A DNA stretch of 20,208 bases from an uncultured Oxalobacteraceae bacterium (GTDB lineage Bacteria > Pseudomonadota > Gammaproteobacteria > Burkholderiales > Burkholderiaceae): the NCBI GenBank assembly GCA_946478765.1, contig CAMLDH010000029.1, forward strand, positions 1 to 20,208, written 5' to 3'. How positions within the stretch are numbered: position 1 is the stretch's first letter; every line of letters starts with the position of its first letter. The translations under genes and the position numbers were made by a program. This document shows, one piece after another, positions 1 to 7,358 of this stretch. The notes below the pieces were generated by a model. The model saw only the letters and a program-made list of their open reading frames with translations, was not told the DNA's origin and searched no databases.

Positions 1-1273
1 CGGCCAGTTCGGTCACCACATCGCCGGCATCGTCGACGTAGTACGTGTCGTTGCCTAGCCCGCCTGTCATCGTGTCCGCGCCGGCGCTGCCGTCCAGGAT
101 GTTGTTGCCGCTATTGCCGATGATGACGTTGTTGACCGCATTGCCGGTGCCGTCGATCGCCGCCGTGCCGAGCAGGGTCAGGTTTTCGAGGGTGGCGCCC
201 AGCGTATAGCTGATCGTGCTCTTCACCAAGTCGGTGCCTTGTCCCGAAAGTTCGGTCACCACATCGCCGGCATTGTCGACCAAGTAGGTGTCGCCGCCCA
301 GCCCGCCTGTCATGGTGTCCGCACCGGCGCCGCCGTCCAACACATTGTCGACACCGTTGCCAAGCAACACATCGTTGCCCGTGCCGCCGATGGCATTTTC
401 TATCATCGTGTCGCGAGCGATCGACAGGTTGTAGTGCATCCCATCGCAGTCCGAGAAGGTGCCCGGCATGAGACTGATGTTTTCGCTGGTGGTGAAGCCC
501 GACAGATCCAGCGTATCGACGCCGGCGGAATCGTAAATGCAGACGATCGGATGCTTGTTGATGCTGAAGTTGAATGCCGTGTTGACGGCAGTGGAATGGA
601 AGCCATAGATCGTATTGCCGGTGCGCGTGGTGGTTGACGCACCGTACAGCGACTGGATCGCGAGGATGTCGTTCATCATCGGCGTCTGCGGAAAATACTG
701 CCGGCCATCGTCCGCAATATTGTCGCCGCCGGTGTTGGACGCGGCGAAATACGACATGATCGTATACATGACGCTGTCCTGGGCGATCTCGGCATCGGTA
801 GCATACGTCGGTGAACCACCGTTGTAGGCGCCGGGGTGCGACAGGCCGAGCGCGTGGCCGAGTTCATGACCGAAAGTCAGATAGCCCCAGGTGGCCAGCG
901 TCGGTGTGAGCAGATTATTCGTACCGAAGGTGGCGTTGTATGTCGGGTTGACCCAGACCACACTGTCCCGGTCGGATAACCCAGGATAAGTGGCGTATGC
1001 GAAGGCGGGGGTCGTCGAATTGGCGAACTTGACGGTTGCGCCGGGGCTGGTGCCGACAGTGAAATTCGGAATGATCAAGTCATCGTATAGCGTGAGCCAG
1101 TATTTTGCAGCCGCTTGCTGCGTGCTGTTCAGTGCTGCAAACCCCGCTTCTCCGCCGACAAACCATTTCGTGGTCGGAAAGGCATAAGTCCAACTGGTGC
1201 CGCTCAACTTCGCGCCGCCGGTATTGGTCAGGTGTGTAATGACTTCGCTGTCAGTGGCGAACGGAAGACTCAC
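1..1273 (-). CDS. Serralysin-type RTX zinc metalloprotease (C-terminus beyond window)
   Basis: Secreted metalloendopeptidase of the M10B (serralysin) type; 424 codons are visible and the 3' end lies off the left edge. The zinc site [12 protein letters not shown] is at residues 136-147 (ligands His136, His140, His146; catalytic Glu137), followed by the Met-turn IMSYF at 172-176. From about residue 275, glycine/aspartate RTX nonapeptides begin ([21 protein letters not shown]), expected to bind calcium. There is no N-terminal signal peptide, as expected for a type I secretion substrate whose signal is C-terminal. No type I secretion genes are in view. I start at GTG 1273 because AAGGGG lies about 6 nt upstream. 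The family call is firm; the substrate is unknown. The RTX region contains a 243-bp repeat unit. Confidence 0.93.
   Translation of the reverse strand, partial: MSLPFATDSEVITHLTNTGGAKLSGTSWTYAFPTTKWFVGGEAGFAALNSTQQAAAKYWLTLYDDLIIPNFTVGTSPGATVKFANSTTPAFAYATYPGLSDRDSVVWVNPTYNATFGTNNLLTPTLATWGYLTFGHELGHALGLSHPGAYNGGSPTYATDAEIAQDSVMYTIMSYFAASNTGGDNIADDGRQYFPQTPMMNDILAIQSLYGASTTTRTGNTIYGFHSTAVNTAFNFSINKHPIVCIYDSAGVDTLDLSGFTTSENISLMPGTFSDCDGMHYNLSIARDTMIENAIGGTGNDVLLGNGVDNVLDGGAGADTMTGGLGGDTYLVDNAGDVVTELSGQGTDLVKSTISYTLGATLENLTLLGTAAIDGTGNAVNNVIIGNSGNNILDGSAGADTMTGGLGNDTYYVDDAGDVVTELA
7..492 (-). repeat. RTX region with 243-bp (81-residue) repeat unit
   Basis: The coding sequence near position 7 and that near 250 are close copies, offset by exactly 243 bp. 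Both encode a TMTGGL-type calcium-binding turn followed by [11 protein letters not shown]. The second copy runs off the window, so the number of units is unknown. Confidence 0.6.
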
Positions 1274-1754
1274 AATTTTCCCCTTGGATGACCGGTGCGG
1301 TGGCGGCACTCTCGTTGATGGCAAAAAATTTGCACGGTTTATATTACGATAGACAAAATATTGAATATGGGCAACTTTTAAATATTGTTAAATCCTCCGC
1401 AGCACATGCTGATTTTGCATTGCTATTTGAGGAAACCCGGAGACGGCCAAGATTACGTGCAGCCGCCTCAACGCGCTGATTGTTGGGATGGCAATGGATC
1501 TGGCATGCCGGCATTGCTATTCGTACCGACCGCCTTACAGAAAGGCATTGGCGGTAGGGATCTTTGAGGGGGGGGCGAACTGCCGATGATGCAGGGATAA
1601 TGCCTCTGGAGGGCGCGGGCCGGACGTATCGTGGGCGTGCTGGTCCAATGCGGAAGCGGTGCTTCACCCTGGCTACGGCAACTTCTTTCGGACGAGGAAG
1701 ACGGTTGGCGTCAGCGATGACGCCGGACACGCCGCGAAGTGTCGATTGCGAACG
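1274..1754. other. Gap between protease and hypothetical protein, no gene seen
   Basis: No reading frame here has a convincing start, ribosome site or protein character. The stretch at about 1320-1395 is markedly AT-rich and lies just upstream of the protease start on the minus strand, so it probably holds its promoter, although no well-spaced -35/-10 pair stands out. A nested hairpin at about 1524-1555 (outer TACCG/CGGTA, inner GCCTT/AAGGC) has no T-run. Confidence 0.5.
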
Positions 1755-2519
1755 TCAGCGAACGGCGTCTGAAGGCGCGCCGGCGGGACCTACCTTGAAT
1801 ATCAACGCCGACTTTGCCAGTGCGGTCGAGCCGGTCCACAGCTTGGCCCAGCCCGGCGGCCATGGCAAGTCCGGGCCGGCATAATCAGGCACGCCACGCC
1901 GCACCGGAATGACCGGTAGTGCGGCAGGCACCGGCCCGCTGCGCGTATCCCAGCCCAGCGAGAAAGCGTAATTCGGCAGCAAGGCTTCGCACACCGCGTC
2001 GAACCACGCGGTGTGATCTTCATCGCGGCCCAGCGCCTGCGCCAATCCATGCGGATCGAAGCGCGCCAGGGTGCTTGCCAGTTGCGCTGCCGATTCACCT
2101 GGCGCATCGCTCCATCCCAGCACCGGATTGAAATTGTAATCGGCGCCGGAACCGTACCAGCCTTCGCGCCATGGACGCTCCATCCAGTTGCGTTGTCCGG
2201 TAAACAAATGCCAGCGCCAATGCAGGCCGGACGGTTTCGGCCAGCTGTACAGATACAGGCGCTGGTAACCGGCGCGATGCAACTCGCGCACCAGCGCCAT
2301 CAGGCGCGCATGCGGCATGCGGTCGGGCGGCGCGCGGCGAAACAGGATCGGCTCGCCATCCGCGTGCTGCACTTCATCGGACGACAGATTCAAATCGAGC
2401 GTGCGGACCTCGCTGCCGAAACGCGCAGAGATCCAGCCTGTCAATAAATTGACCGACGTGATAACGCCATAGCCGCGATAGCGATGGAAAATGACGGTGC
2501 CTGGAGCGACGGGTTTCAT
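1755..2519 (-). CDS. Conserved-looking hypothetical protein, 254 aa
   Basis: I do not recognise this protein. The first 45 or so residues (start MKPVAPGTVIFHRYRGYG, then an alternation of short hydrophobic strands ending near a TLDLN motif) resemble the SH3-like barrel seen in CarD or Tudor-type domains; that is a guess from pattern only. The remainder is rich in Trp, Tyr and Pro (for example LYLYSWPKPSGLHWRWHLF), suggesting a folded aromatic-rich domain. No signal peptide or membrane span is seen. The frame stays open 50 codons upstream to 2669, but that extension looks non-coding. I therefore start at ATG 2519, although no Shine-Dalgarno is present and a 15-bp palindrome sits where it would be. 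It has no operon partner. Confidence 0.7.
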   Translation of the reverse strand: MKPVAPGTVIFHRYRGYGVITSVNLLTGWISARFGSEVRTLDLNLSSDEVQHADGEPILFRRAPPDRMPHARLMALVRELHRAGYQRLYLYSWPKPSGLHWRWHLFTGQRNWMERPWREGWYGSGADYNFNPVLGWSDAPGESAAQLASTLARFDPHGLAQALGRDEDHTAWFDAVCEALLPNYAFSLGWDTRSGPVPAALPVIPVRRGVPDYAGPDLPWPPGWAKLWTGSTALAKSALIFKVGPAGAPSDAVR

Positions 2520-2524
2520 GAATA

Positions 2525-2539
2525 TATTGTTGAACAATA
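2525..2539. promoter_or_regulatory. 15-bp dyad TATTGTT-G-AACAATA at start of hypothetical gene
   Basis: Perfect 7-bp arms around a single base, lying 6-20 nt upstream of the ATG at 2519, in the position of the missing ribosome binding site. It could be an operator or an mRNA hairpin controlling translation. The function is inferred from position only. Confidence 0.4.
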
Positions 2540-2759
2540 ACGGTTGAAATTGAATGCAGGTTTGATGCAACGCCTGATGCACTAGGCATGCGGATAACGC
2601 CCGCTGCATCACGTGTGCGCCCGCGTAAAAAATGCCGCGTTCGGTACACTGTAAACCATTCCGGCGCATAAATCACCGGTTGCCATTTCGACTAAATTTC
2701 ATCGCATTGTCGTGCATGAAAGCGAACTGTTGCGCCCTAATCGCGCCCATGCTGATTGT

Positions 2760-2788
2760 GCCGCCATATACGCGGCGGCGATTTTTTT
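2760..2788 (+). terminator. Intrinsic terminator without an obvious gene
   Basis: Stem GCCGCC (2760-2765) pairs with GGCGGC (2774-2779) around an 8-nt loop and is followed by A and seven T. The geometry is textbook rho-independent on the plus strand, yet no recognisable plus-strand gene ends just upstream. Confidence 0.65.
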
Positions 2789-3022
2789 AACGATGGGAGA
2801 GTCCCGGGCCGCTGCCGGATACGCCGCTGCCTGCGACGCGGGAAAACCGGTCATTGACCCGGCATGGCTGCACCGCGCCAGCAACGGCAATTGCTGCGCA
2901 AGGTGAGCAGCGCGATTGACGCCGGTGATGACTTGCCGGATGGCATGGCCTCGCGTTTTCCGGCGGTGGTCTGCTGCTCGCTGCTGAAAATTTCTCTCGT
3001 CAATTTCGGTGCCTCACAGAAC

Positions 3023-3043
3023 GTTATGCATGATCTGCATAAC
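3023..3043. promoter_or_regulatory. 21-bp perfect dyad GTTATGCA-N5-TGCATAAC
   Basis: Two perfect 8-bp arms flank TGATC. It lies about 170 bp upstream of the Rrf2-like gene, next to an AT-rich tract, and has no T-run, so it looks like an operator rather than a terminator. The binding protein is unknown. Confidence 0.5.
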
Positions 3044-3211
3044 CTGATGCGCACAATGCATTGGATTTTTTACATCATATTCACCTACGATGGCTATCAG
3101 TCTCGCGCTATCCGCGCGGACCGAAAAAAGTATTTCCCCAAAAGCAGCAAGGGGCTTGCGGAGTGGCGCATGACAGCCCACCCCTTGTAATGGTGAGCAA
3201 CAGGAGGGTTC

Positions 3212-3730
3212 ATGGATCTCGATGGCGATTACATCTTGGGTAACGGCGCGCTCCATGACCGATTTCGTCTTGCCACTGCGATTTTGGGCGCGCTTGTGTC
3301 GAATGCGCCGCGGCCCATGAGCATGTCGCAGCTGGAAGACCATACCGGGCGTCCGGCCAAAGAGTTGGTGAAATTATGCGGCAATCTGTGGCGCGCATTG
3401 TTGATGCGTCCCGATGCCAGTCTGCATGACGGCTGGGTGCTGGCCGGGCCGCCCAATGCGGTCACGCTGGAAGATGTGTTCCGCTGCGTGCTCGACACGC
3501 AGCCGGGACGCCGGAAAACCACCACGGCGAAAGCGGACCATCCGGACCGCACGCATCACGATGTCGATCTGCTGGTGATGCAGGCCACCATGGCCATCAA
3601 TCAAAGCGTGTTTCAGCACCTGCGCCGGTTTTCACTGGACCGCCTGAAGGCCAGCGCGTCCGGCATGTCTTCATTCAGCCAGCATGCGCGACGCCGATCG
3701 TGCTACGGCGCCATGCCCGACTTCGCATAG
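3212..3730 (+). CDS. Rrf2-like winged-helix transcriptional regulator, 172 aa
   Basis: Likely a DNA-binding regulator. Residues about 8-95 follow the Rrf2 plan: an N-terminal helix (RLATAILGALV), a helix-turn-helix (SMSQLEDHTGRPAKELVKLCGNL), a wing ending in GWVLAGPP, then TLEDVFRCVLDTQ, matching the family's position for '...itl.dV...'. The C-terminal helix ends in HLRRFSLDRL, similar to the usual 'tLadL' ending. The cluster-binding triple cysteine of IscR or NsrR is absent: the only cysteine near that region is in VFRCVLD. The last 25 or so residues look unrelated to the family and may be read-through of eroded sequence. The start is well supported by AGGAGG at 3202-3207, 4 nt before ATG. 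The target genes are unknown. Confidence 0.7.
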   Translation: MDLDGDYILGNGALHDRFRLATAILGALVSNAPRPMSMSQLEDHTGRPAKELVKLCGNLWRALLMRPDASLHDGWVLAGPPNAVTLEDVFRCVLDTQPGRRKTTTAKADHPDRTHHDVDLLVMQATMAINQSVFQHLRRFSLDRLKASASGMSSFSQHARRRSCYGAMPDFA

Positions 3731-3791
3731 CGCTCTGGCGCGATTTGCAGATAACCGTAGGATGCGCCCCGCGCGTTTGATGCCGCCTATC

Positions 3792-3979
3792 TCAAAACAC
3801 CCTAAGCTTATCCTGCGGCAGCTGCAACCAGTACTCCCCTGCCCCCAGCTTGGGCGGCGAATACGCACGCAAGTAACGGTTATAGATTTCGGTCGAATTC
3901 ATGTCGTTGTATTCGATCTTGATACCGGGGTACAGCGCATTGAAATCCTTGATCAGCGGCTCGGCCGCCTTGGAATCCG
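3792..3979 (-). pseudogene. Fragment of an ABC-type (iron-like) solute-binding protein
   Basis: About 62 codons are open up to a stop at 3792 with no start. The first part, reading DSKAAEPLIKDFNALYPGIK then IEYNDMNSTEIYNRYLRA, matches the N-terminal lobe of periplasmic binding proteins of the Fe(III)/2-aminoethylphosphonate type. The remaining 24 residues (beginning YSPPKLGAGEYW) do not continue that fold, so an internal deletion or junction near 3870 is likely. The right end at about 3979 abuts an unrelated zinc-ribbon fragment on the other strand. It is not the same protein as the intact solute-binding protein at 5302-6885. Confidence 0.65.
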
Positions 3980-4185
3980 TTCACCATTGCCCGATCCATG
4001 GCGGATGGCTTGAGGTGCTGTGCCCGTTCTGCGGTGAGCCAACGCCCTACCGACTCAATGCGCATCTACTGAGTGTGCCATTTCGATGCGGGAATTGCCG
4101 TACGTTCTATTGCGCTCAGGCGCCCTACTTCGTGAAAAGAGAAGCACTTACTTCAGATTTTTATGCAACTGAGTTGCGTTGTTGA
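3980..4185 (+). pseudogene. Zinc-ribbon protein fragment, TniQ-like
   Basis: About 68 codons are open to a stop at 4185, without a start of their own. The spacing HHCPIHGG, CPFCGEP, then FRCGNC gives a cysteine/histidine zinc ribbon resembling the N-terminal region of TniQ-family transposition proteins, where 'CP.HG..L...CP.CG' recurs. The match is by motif only; another zinc-ribbon family is possible. Its 3' end overlaps a Zur-like palindrome at 4164-4178, and it abuts a solute-binding-protein fragment on its left, so it lies at a rearrangement junction. Confidence 0.4.
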
Positions 4186-4451
4186 TCCAAGCGATACCGG
4201 CACAAAACGCCAACACTGCAACGTCGACAGACTTGGCGATTGGCGACATGGGCTGCGAACAGAATCAGTCCGCCGCTTACCGCCAGCACCGCCTCGGTGG
4301 CTTCGCCGTAGAGGGGGCCTACTAACAACACCGCCGCGACAAAGCAAGTCAGGCCGATAGCGCCAAATACCGGGATTTGCCAGCGACGATGGATGATAAA
4401 TCCGGGGATCAAGGCCAGCAGTGCCGGTAGTGTCACTAATTTTCTTGTCAT
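4161..4451 (-). pseudogene. MerC-domain membrane protein remnant
   Basis: A 96-codon frame encodes two hydrophobic spans (IPVFGAIGLTCFVAAVLLVG and AVLAVSGGLILFAAHVAN) preceded by FIIHRRWQ and followed by RQVCRRC. This is the C-terminal half of MerC-domain proteins, which often sit beside Zur and CobW genes in beta- and gammaproteobacteria. The N-terminal half, including the usual HC metal motif, is missing. The frame begins within the CobW fragment, shifted relative to it. It might still be translated from ATG 4451, but I see no ribosome site. The stop overlaps the palindrome at 4164-4178. Confidence 0.6.
4164..4178. promoter_or_regulatory. Zur-like palindrome copy 1 (TGCAAC-TGA-GTTGCG)
   Basis: Matches the zur-promoter palindrome except for the last base. 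It lies at the junction of the zinc-ribbon and MerC fragments, with no intact gene next to it, so it appears to be an orphan operator. Confidence 0.55.
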
Positions 4452-4614
4452 GGCGCTGCCAAAATAGCGTACGCAGTGCGCCGGATAGCGCGCCGCGTAC
4501 CGTGCAGCAGACGCAACCGCTATCAAGCACGACGGTGCTTTCTGCTGCTGTTTCGACCAGGTGATGGTCGAGCGCGACATCGCTTGCTTTTATCGGCATC
4601 AATGAACGCAACAC
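4452..4614 (-). pseudogene. CobW/COG0523 GTPase fragment
   Basis: About 45 residues around DVALDHHLVETAAESTVVLD and SGCVCCTVRG are unmistakably from a COG0523 metallochaperone, which carries the GCxCC metal-binding motif. The upstream Walker A (GxxGxGKT) segment and everything after LRTLFWQR are absent, so the enzyme cannot work. It sits 25 nt downstream of zur, and a Zur-like palindrome overlaps its left-over start region, consistent with a former zinc-regulated gene. Confidence 0.75.
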
Positions 4615-4621
4615 AGTTGCA
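4607..4621. promoter_or_regulatory. Zur-like palindrome copy 2 (CGCAAC-ACA-GTTGCA)
   Basis: One mismatch from a perfect TGCAAC-N3-GTTGCA dyad. It lies just downstream of zur on the minus strand and over the beginning of the cobW remnant, where an operator for cobW would be expected. Confidence 0.6.
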
Positions 4622-4638
4622 TTTCATGATAATTTTTT

Positions 4639-5064
4639 TCAGCTGCATTGTGCGCATACGCCTTTTACCGTCAATTCGGCTTCCTGTGCGCGGTAGCCCT
4701 TCGGAATCGGTAGATCGTAATTTACGGGAACGTCCTCCAGGCATATCACCTTTTCACACTGTGTACATTTGAAGTGCGCATGATGATGCGCGCTTGTTTC
4801 ACTGACATTTGCCAGGAAACGCCAAATACGGTCTTCACTTGTAAGGCGATGCGCCAGCTCCTTTTCTATCAACCAGTCAAGCACGCGGTATAACGTAACC
4901 CGATCCATCTTTTCGCCACCCAGTGCGTCTTCGATTTCGTGATGCGTTACTGCGCTGTGCCGCGCCAGGAGAATGGCCAACACTCGAATCCGGGCAGCGG
5001 TTGGCCGATTACCGCTGTGCTCGATCAGGCGTACGGCTTGCTCATGATGAGTCGGATGTTTCAT
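4639..5064 (-). CDS. zur: Fur-family repressor, Zur-type
   Basis: A 141-residue metal-dependent repressor of full family length. The winged-helix DNA-binding domain spans about residues 8-85, with recognition-helix region KMDRVTLYRVLDWL at 52-65. The dimerisation and metal domain follows, with HHHAHFKC at 93-100 and two CXXC pairs, Cys100/Cys103 and Cys137/Cys140, forming the structural zinc site. Family members sense zinc (Zur), iron (Fur) or peroxide (PerR). I prefer Zur because of the neighbouring CobW and MerC remnants and the TGCAAC-type dyads, which differ from an AT-rich Fur box. The start at 5064 has only a weak ribosome site. The gene is preceded by a strong promoter overlapped by a dyad, which indicates autoregulation. 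Confidence 0.88.
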   Translation of the reverse strand: MKHPTHHEQAVRLIEHSGNRPTAARIRVLAILLARHSAVTHHEIEDALGGEKMDRVTLYRVLDWLIEKELAHRLTSEDRIWRFLANVSETSAHHHAHFKCTQCEKVICLEDVPVNYDLPIPKGYRAQEAELTVKGVCAQCS

Positions 5065-5097
5065 CGCCAGGTTAAATGGAATATTTATGACTAATTT

Positions 5098-5125
5098 ATT
5101 ATAAAGATTTTATGGTGATTTGCAA
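5098..5125 (-). promoter_or_regulatory. zur promoter (sigma-70 type)
   Basis: On the minus strand, -35 TTGCAA (5120-5125) and -10 TATAAT (5098-5103, perfect) are separated by 16 bp, about 35 nt upstream of the zur ATG. The -35 lies inside the Zur-like palindrome. Confidence 0.75.
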
Positions 5126-5135
5126 CTCTGTTGCA
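5121..5135. promoter_or_regulatory. Zur-like operator copy 3, perfect (TGCAAC-TCT-GTTGCA)
   Basis: Perfect 6-bp arms overlap the -35 element of the zur promoter, so binding should block transcription. It has the best symmetry of the three copies in the window. Assignment to Zur is inference from position. Confidence 0.7.
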
Positions 5136-5260
5136 TTTTGTTTGAATATATTTGGCTAAGCAATCACGCAAAATTATTTGTGTCGTGAAAAATAGAAAGG
5201 AGTAGGCGACTGCAATAGAACCGCTCGGAGGTATCAGCCATCTTCCCCTTTTAGAGTGAA

Positions 5261-5278
5261 AACTTATTCGGATAAGTT
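5261..5278 (-). terminator. Weak terminator-like hairpin after solute-binding protein gene
   Basis: AACTTAT pairs with ATAAGTT around TCGG, 24 nt beyond the stop at 5302. On the minus strand the stem is followed by only a short T-run, so termination would be weak. Confidence 0.4.
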
Positions 5279-5301
5279 ACCCTTTTAAAGAGAGGGTGGT
5301 C

Positions 5302-6885
5302 TTAAAACCCGAGCGACGCACGGTAAGCACGCCTTTGCCGCTCGCGCCCGAGACGGATGGTAATCTCCTCGAAATCGGTGGCGGCCGCTTTCAACGCCGC
5401 TTCCGGGCTCAATTGGCCGGCCACGGCTTCCGCCACATGCACGTCGAGCGCCTGCAAATAGCTGAAGGTGCCGGAAATACGCAGATAAGGAAGCTGCAGC
5501 TTGTTGCTGAAGGTGTCGAAGTAAGCTTGCGAATAGTCGCGGATGTCGGCTTCATTCCAACCTGCCTTCAGATATGTGTCGAGTTGTCCGCTGCCGTTGG
5601 GCGGCAGAAAGTGATAGGTGCGCCCCGGGTCGATGCCATCCCAGCCGCGCGCCGCATACACCCGTGACTTTTCCTTGTTCGCCATCAGCGCCAGCAGGTA
5701 ATAGGTGGCTTCAGGCGCTTTCGAGAACTTCGAGATGACGCCGGCCCACGAACCGCCCGTGGTATTGCCAACCAAGTTGGGCTGCCCGGTCTTGACCCAC
5801 TTGTGTTGCGCAATGCTGTAGTACTCGCCGGTGCCGGGCAACTGGGCCGCACCGATCTTGCCCTTGACCTTGCTATCCTCCTGCTGTGCTAGCGCGCCCA
5901 GGTCGCCCCAGGTGATGGCAAGTGCGATACGCCCGGCGAGGAAGTGTTTCCAGCTTTTCTGGATGTCCCAGTTAAGCATCTCCTTGGGTCCTCCCGACTT
6001 CACCAGATCGGCCAGCACCTTGAGCGCCTGCACATGCCCCGGGCTTTCCAGCAGCGGTTTCATGGTCTGCGGGTCGAACCAGTACAGCTTGGGATTGTCC
6101 GGGCCGATCACGAACGGGGCCGACAAGGACATGAAGTGAAACATGCCCTGGTTGCCAACCTTCAACGGCAGGATCAAACCATAGTCGGGCACGCCATCGC
6201 CGTTGAGATCCTTGCCGTTGAAGTATTCCGCCACGTCGCGGAACTGCGCCCAAGTCTTTGGCACGGCGAGCGCATAGCCGTATTTTTTCCTGAACGCGGC
6301 CTGGTGCTGCGGGTCCGCCAGCAGATCGCGCCGGTAATACATGACTTGGCCGTCGTGATCGTTGGCCACCATGTATTTCTTGCCGCCATAGGAAAGCAGG
6401 CTGCGCGGGCCAGGCAGCACATCGTCGATATTCCATTTGGGGAAGCGCGGGTCGTCGTAGTACTTGTCGTAGGAAATGAGGTAGTCGCCTGCCACCAGTT
6501 CGCCCAGCCACCAGGCGCCGGCAATTGACGCATCGTACTTGCCGGTGCCGTTCATCACATCGGAAAGAAAGTTGTCGAAAATCGATTCAGGTTGCATAAG
6601 GACGATGTTGAGCGCGGCGCCGGTGGCAGTCTCGAACTCTTCCTTCAACTCAAGGACAGGCCCTCCGATGGTGCGATTCTTTTCAACAATTATTGTCACG
6701 GTCTGGCCGACAAACAGGCAGTCGCCGGGCTTGCATGGTGGCGCCACCCTTGGTGGAACGAGGTTCCCCATCTTGACCGTGGATGCGCCCACAGGATCTG
6801 CAGGCGTCGGTTTGACGTCCTCGCCCCAAGTGAAGGCCGCGAGTGTCGATAATATCCATCCACAACACCACCGCTTGCCGTTCAT
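5302..6885 (-). CDS. ABC-transporter extracellular solute-binding protein (family 1, sugar-type), 527 aa
   Basis: A periplasmic substrate-capture protein. Residues 1-21 form a signal peptide (basic MNGKR, hydrophobic [12 protein letters not shown]). The mature part has the family-1 plan: a first strand with VTIIVEKN, a lobe with [19 protein letters not shown], the hinge region with [24 protein letters not shown], and [11 protein letters not shown] at 226-236, a calcium-loop-like insert common in large sugar-binding members. Cys51 and Cys56 may form a disulphide. The start at 6885 is chosen for AAAGGAG 7 nt upstream. No permease or ATPase gene accompanies it, which is unusual, so its partner must be elsewhere or it is a relic. 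The substrate cannot be read from sequence; a sugar or polyol is typical for the family. Confidence 0.85.
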   Translation of the reverse strand: MNGKRWCCGWILSTLAAFTWGEDVKPTPADPVGASTVKMGNLVPPRVAPPCKPGDCLFVGQTVTIIVEKNRTIGGPVLELKEEFETATGAALNIVLMQPESIFDNFLSDVMNGTGKYDASIAGAWWLGELVAGDYLISYDKYYDDPRFPKWNIDDVLPGPRSLLSYGGKKYMVANDHDGQVMYYRRDLLADPQHQAAFRKKYGYALAVPKTWAQFRDVAEYFNGKDLNGDGVPDYGLILPLKVGNQGMFHFMSLSAPFVIGPDNPKLYWFDPQTMKPLLESPGHVQALKVLADLVKSGGPKEMLNWDIQKSWKHFLAGRIALAITWGDLGALAQQEDSKVKGKIGAAQLPGTGEYYSIAQHKWVKTGQPNLVGNTTGGSWAGVISKFSKAPEATYYLLALMANKEKSRVYAARGWDGIDPGRTYHFLPPNGSGQLDTYLKAGWNEADIRDYSQAYFDTFSNKLQLPYLRISGTFSYLQALDVHVAEAVAGQLSPEAALKAAATDFEEITIRLGRERQRRAYRASLGF

Positions 6886-7007
6886 GGCTTGCTCCTTTTC
6901 AAGATGATTGTTGCCGCTGCGGACGGCTTCAACCGAATAGCTGAACGCGCCTGGAATATGCTGATAAACGCAGATAAGGAAACTGCAGTCTGCTGCTGAA
7001 AACTCGG

Positions 7008-7038
7008 TAGGGCGGAAAAGCGTAGCGCCTTCTGCCGC
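7008..7038. repeat. REP-like hairpin (GTAGGGCGG...family)
   Basis: The core GGCGGAAAAGCG, then TA, then GCGCCTTCTGCC folds as GGCGGAA/TTCTGCC with one G-U pair plus GCG/CGC. It resembles the dispersed proteobacterial GTAGGGCGGATAAGCG element, with a paired change of stem bases (A-T for T-A) that keeps the fold. The family match is from memory of that element. Confidence 0.45.
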
Positions 7039-7053
7039 ATGAAATATAGGTAG

Positions 7054-7132
7054 GACTTACGCAATGCCGCCGTTTCTTCACAAGAAATACGGTGAGTACG
7101 TGTTTCTGAAAACGGCAAGCGATGCGTAAGTC
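7054..7132. mobile_element. 79-bp MITE-like palindromic element
   Basis: The ends are perfect 10-bp inverted repeats GACTTACGCA (7054-7063) and TGCGTAAGTC (7123-7132). Pairing continues imperfectly inward (GCCGCCGTTTC against GAAAACGGC), with an internal TTTCTT-CAC-AAGAAA hairpin. There is no transposase gene in it. Size and structure suit a non-autonomous element mobilised in trans, or a solo palindrome derived from IS ends. Confidence 0.5.
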
Positions 7133-7358
7133 TTATATACGATATAGCTTGCACTGATTAAGCATTCTACGGCCCTGTGCCGCTGCATGCGCGAGTATTT
7201 TGCATAGCCTACATTCCAGGCTGCATGTGTGCAGTGGCGACGAACTGATGACGGCCGCGCACAGCCATGCCTACTGTGGCTACCATGCGGTTTTGTGTGC
7301 AAACACTCTCCTATCCGCAGACGATGCAAAGCACAGGTCAGGTAGCTGGCCCCTCCAC

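Larger units (their letters stand above)
2540..3211. other. Long gene-poor gap between divergent genes
   Basis: About 670 bp separate the minus-strand hypothetical gene from the plus-strand Rrf2-like gene. No reading frame is convincing. The gap contains an intrinsic terminator on the plus strand (2760-2788), a 21-bp dyad (3023-3043), an AT-rich stretch at about 3060-3090 that may hold a promoter, and a long-looped hairpin at 3148-3187 (CAAGGGG/CCCCTTG) just before the ribosome site of the next gene. Either a small RNA or eroded sequence could account for the terminator. Confidence 0.5.
6886..7358. other. Non-coding gap with two repeat-type hairpins
   Basis: No gene is seen. It contains the upstream region of the solute-binding protein gene, a REP-like hairpin (7008-7038) and a MITE-like palindrome (7054-7132). 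To the right lies unassigned sequence before the truncated remains at 7359. Confidence 0.55.

Noticed and set aside
239..637. A 132-codon plus-strand frame
   Set aside because: Antisense to the RTX protease repeats; the minus strand carries the zinc and calcium motifs.
1524..1555. Nested hairpin downstream of the hypothetical gene
   Set aside because: No T-run and about 200 bp from the stop codon; insufficient for a terminator call.
2716..2790. A 24-codon frame through the 2760-2788 terminator
   Set aside because: It has no ribosome site, and its last codons are produced by the stem and T-run; more likely incidental.
2864..3190. A 108-codon plus-strand frame in the gap
   Set aside because: No ribosome site, no domain character, and it runs through the 21-bp dyad and AT-rich promoter-like sequence.
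5944..6528. A 194-codon plus-strand frame
   Set aside because: Antisense shadow of the solute-binding protein, which has a signal peptide, ribosome site and family motifs.
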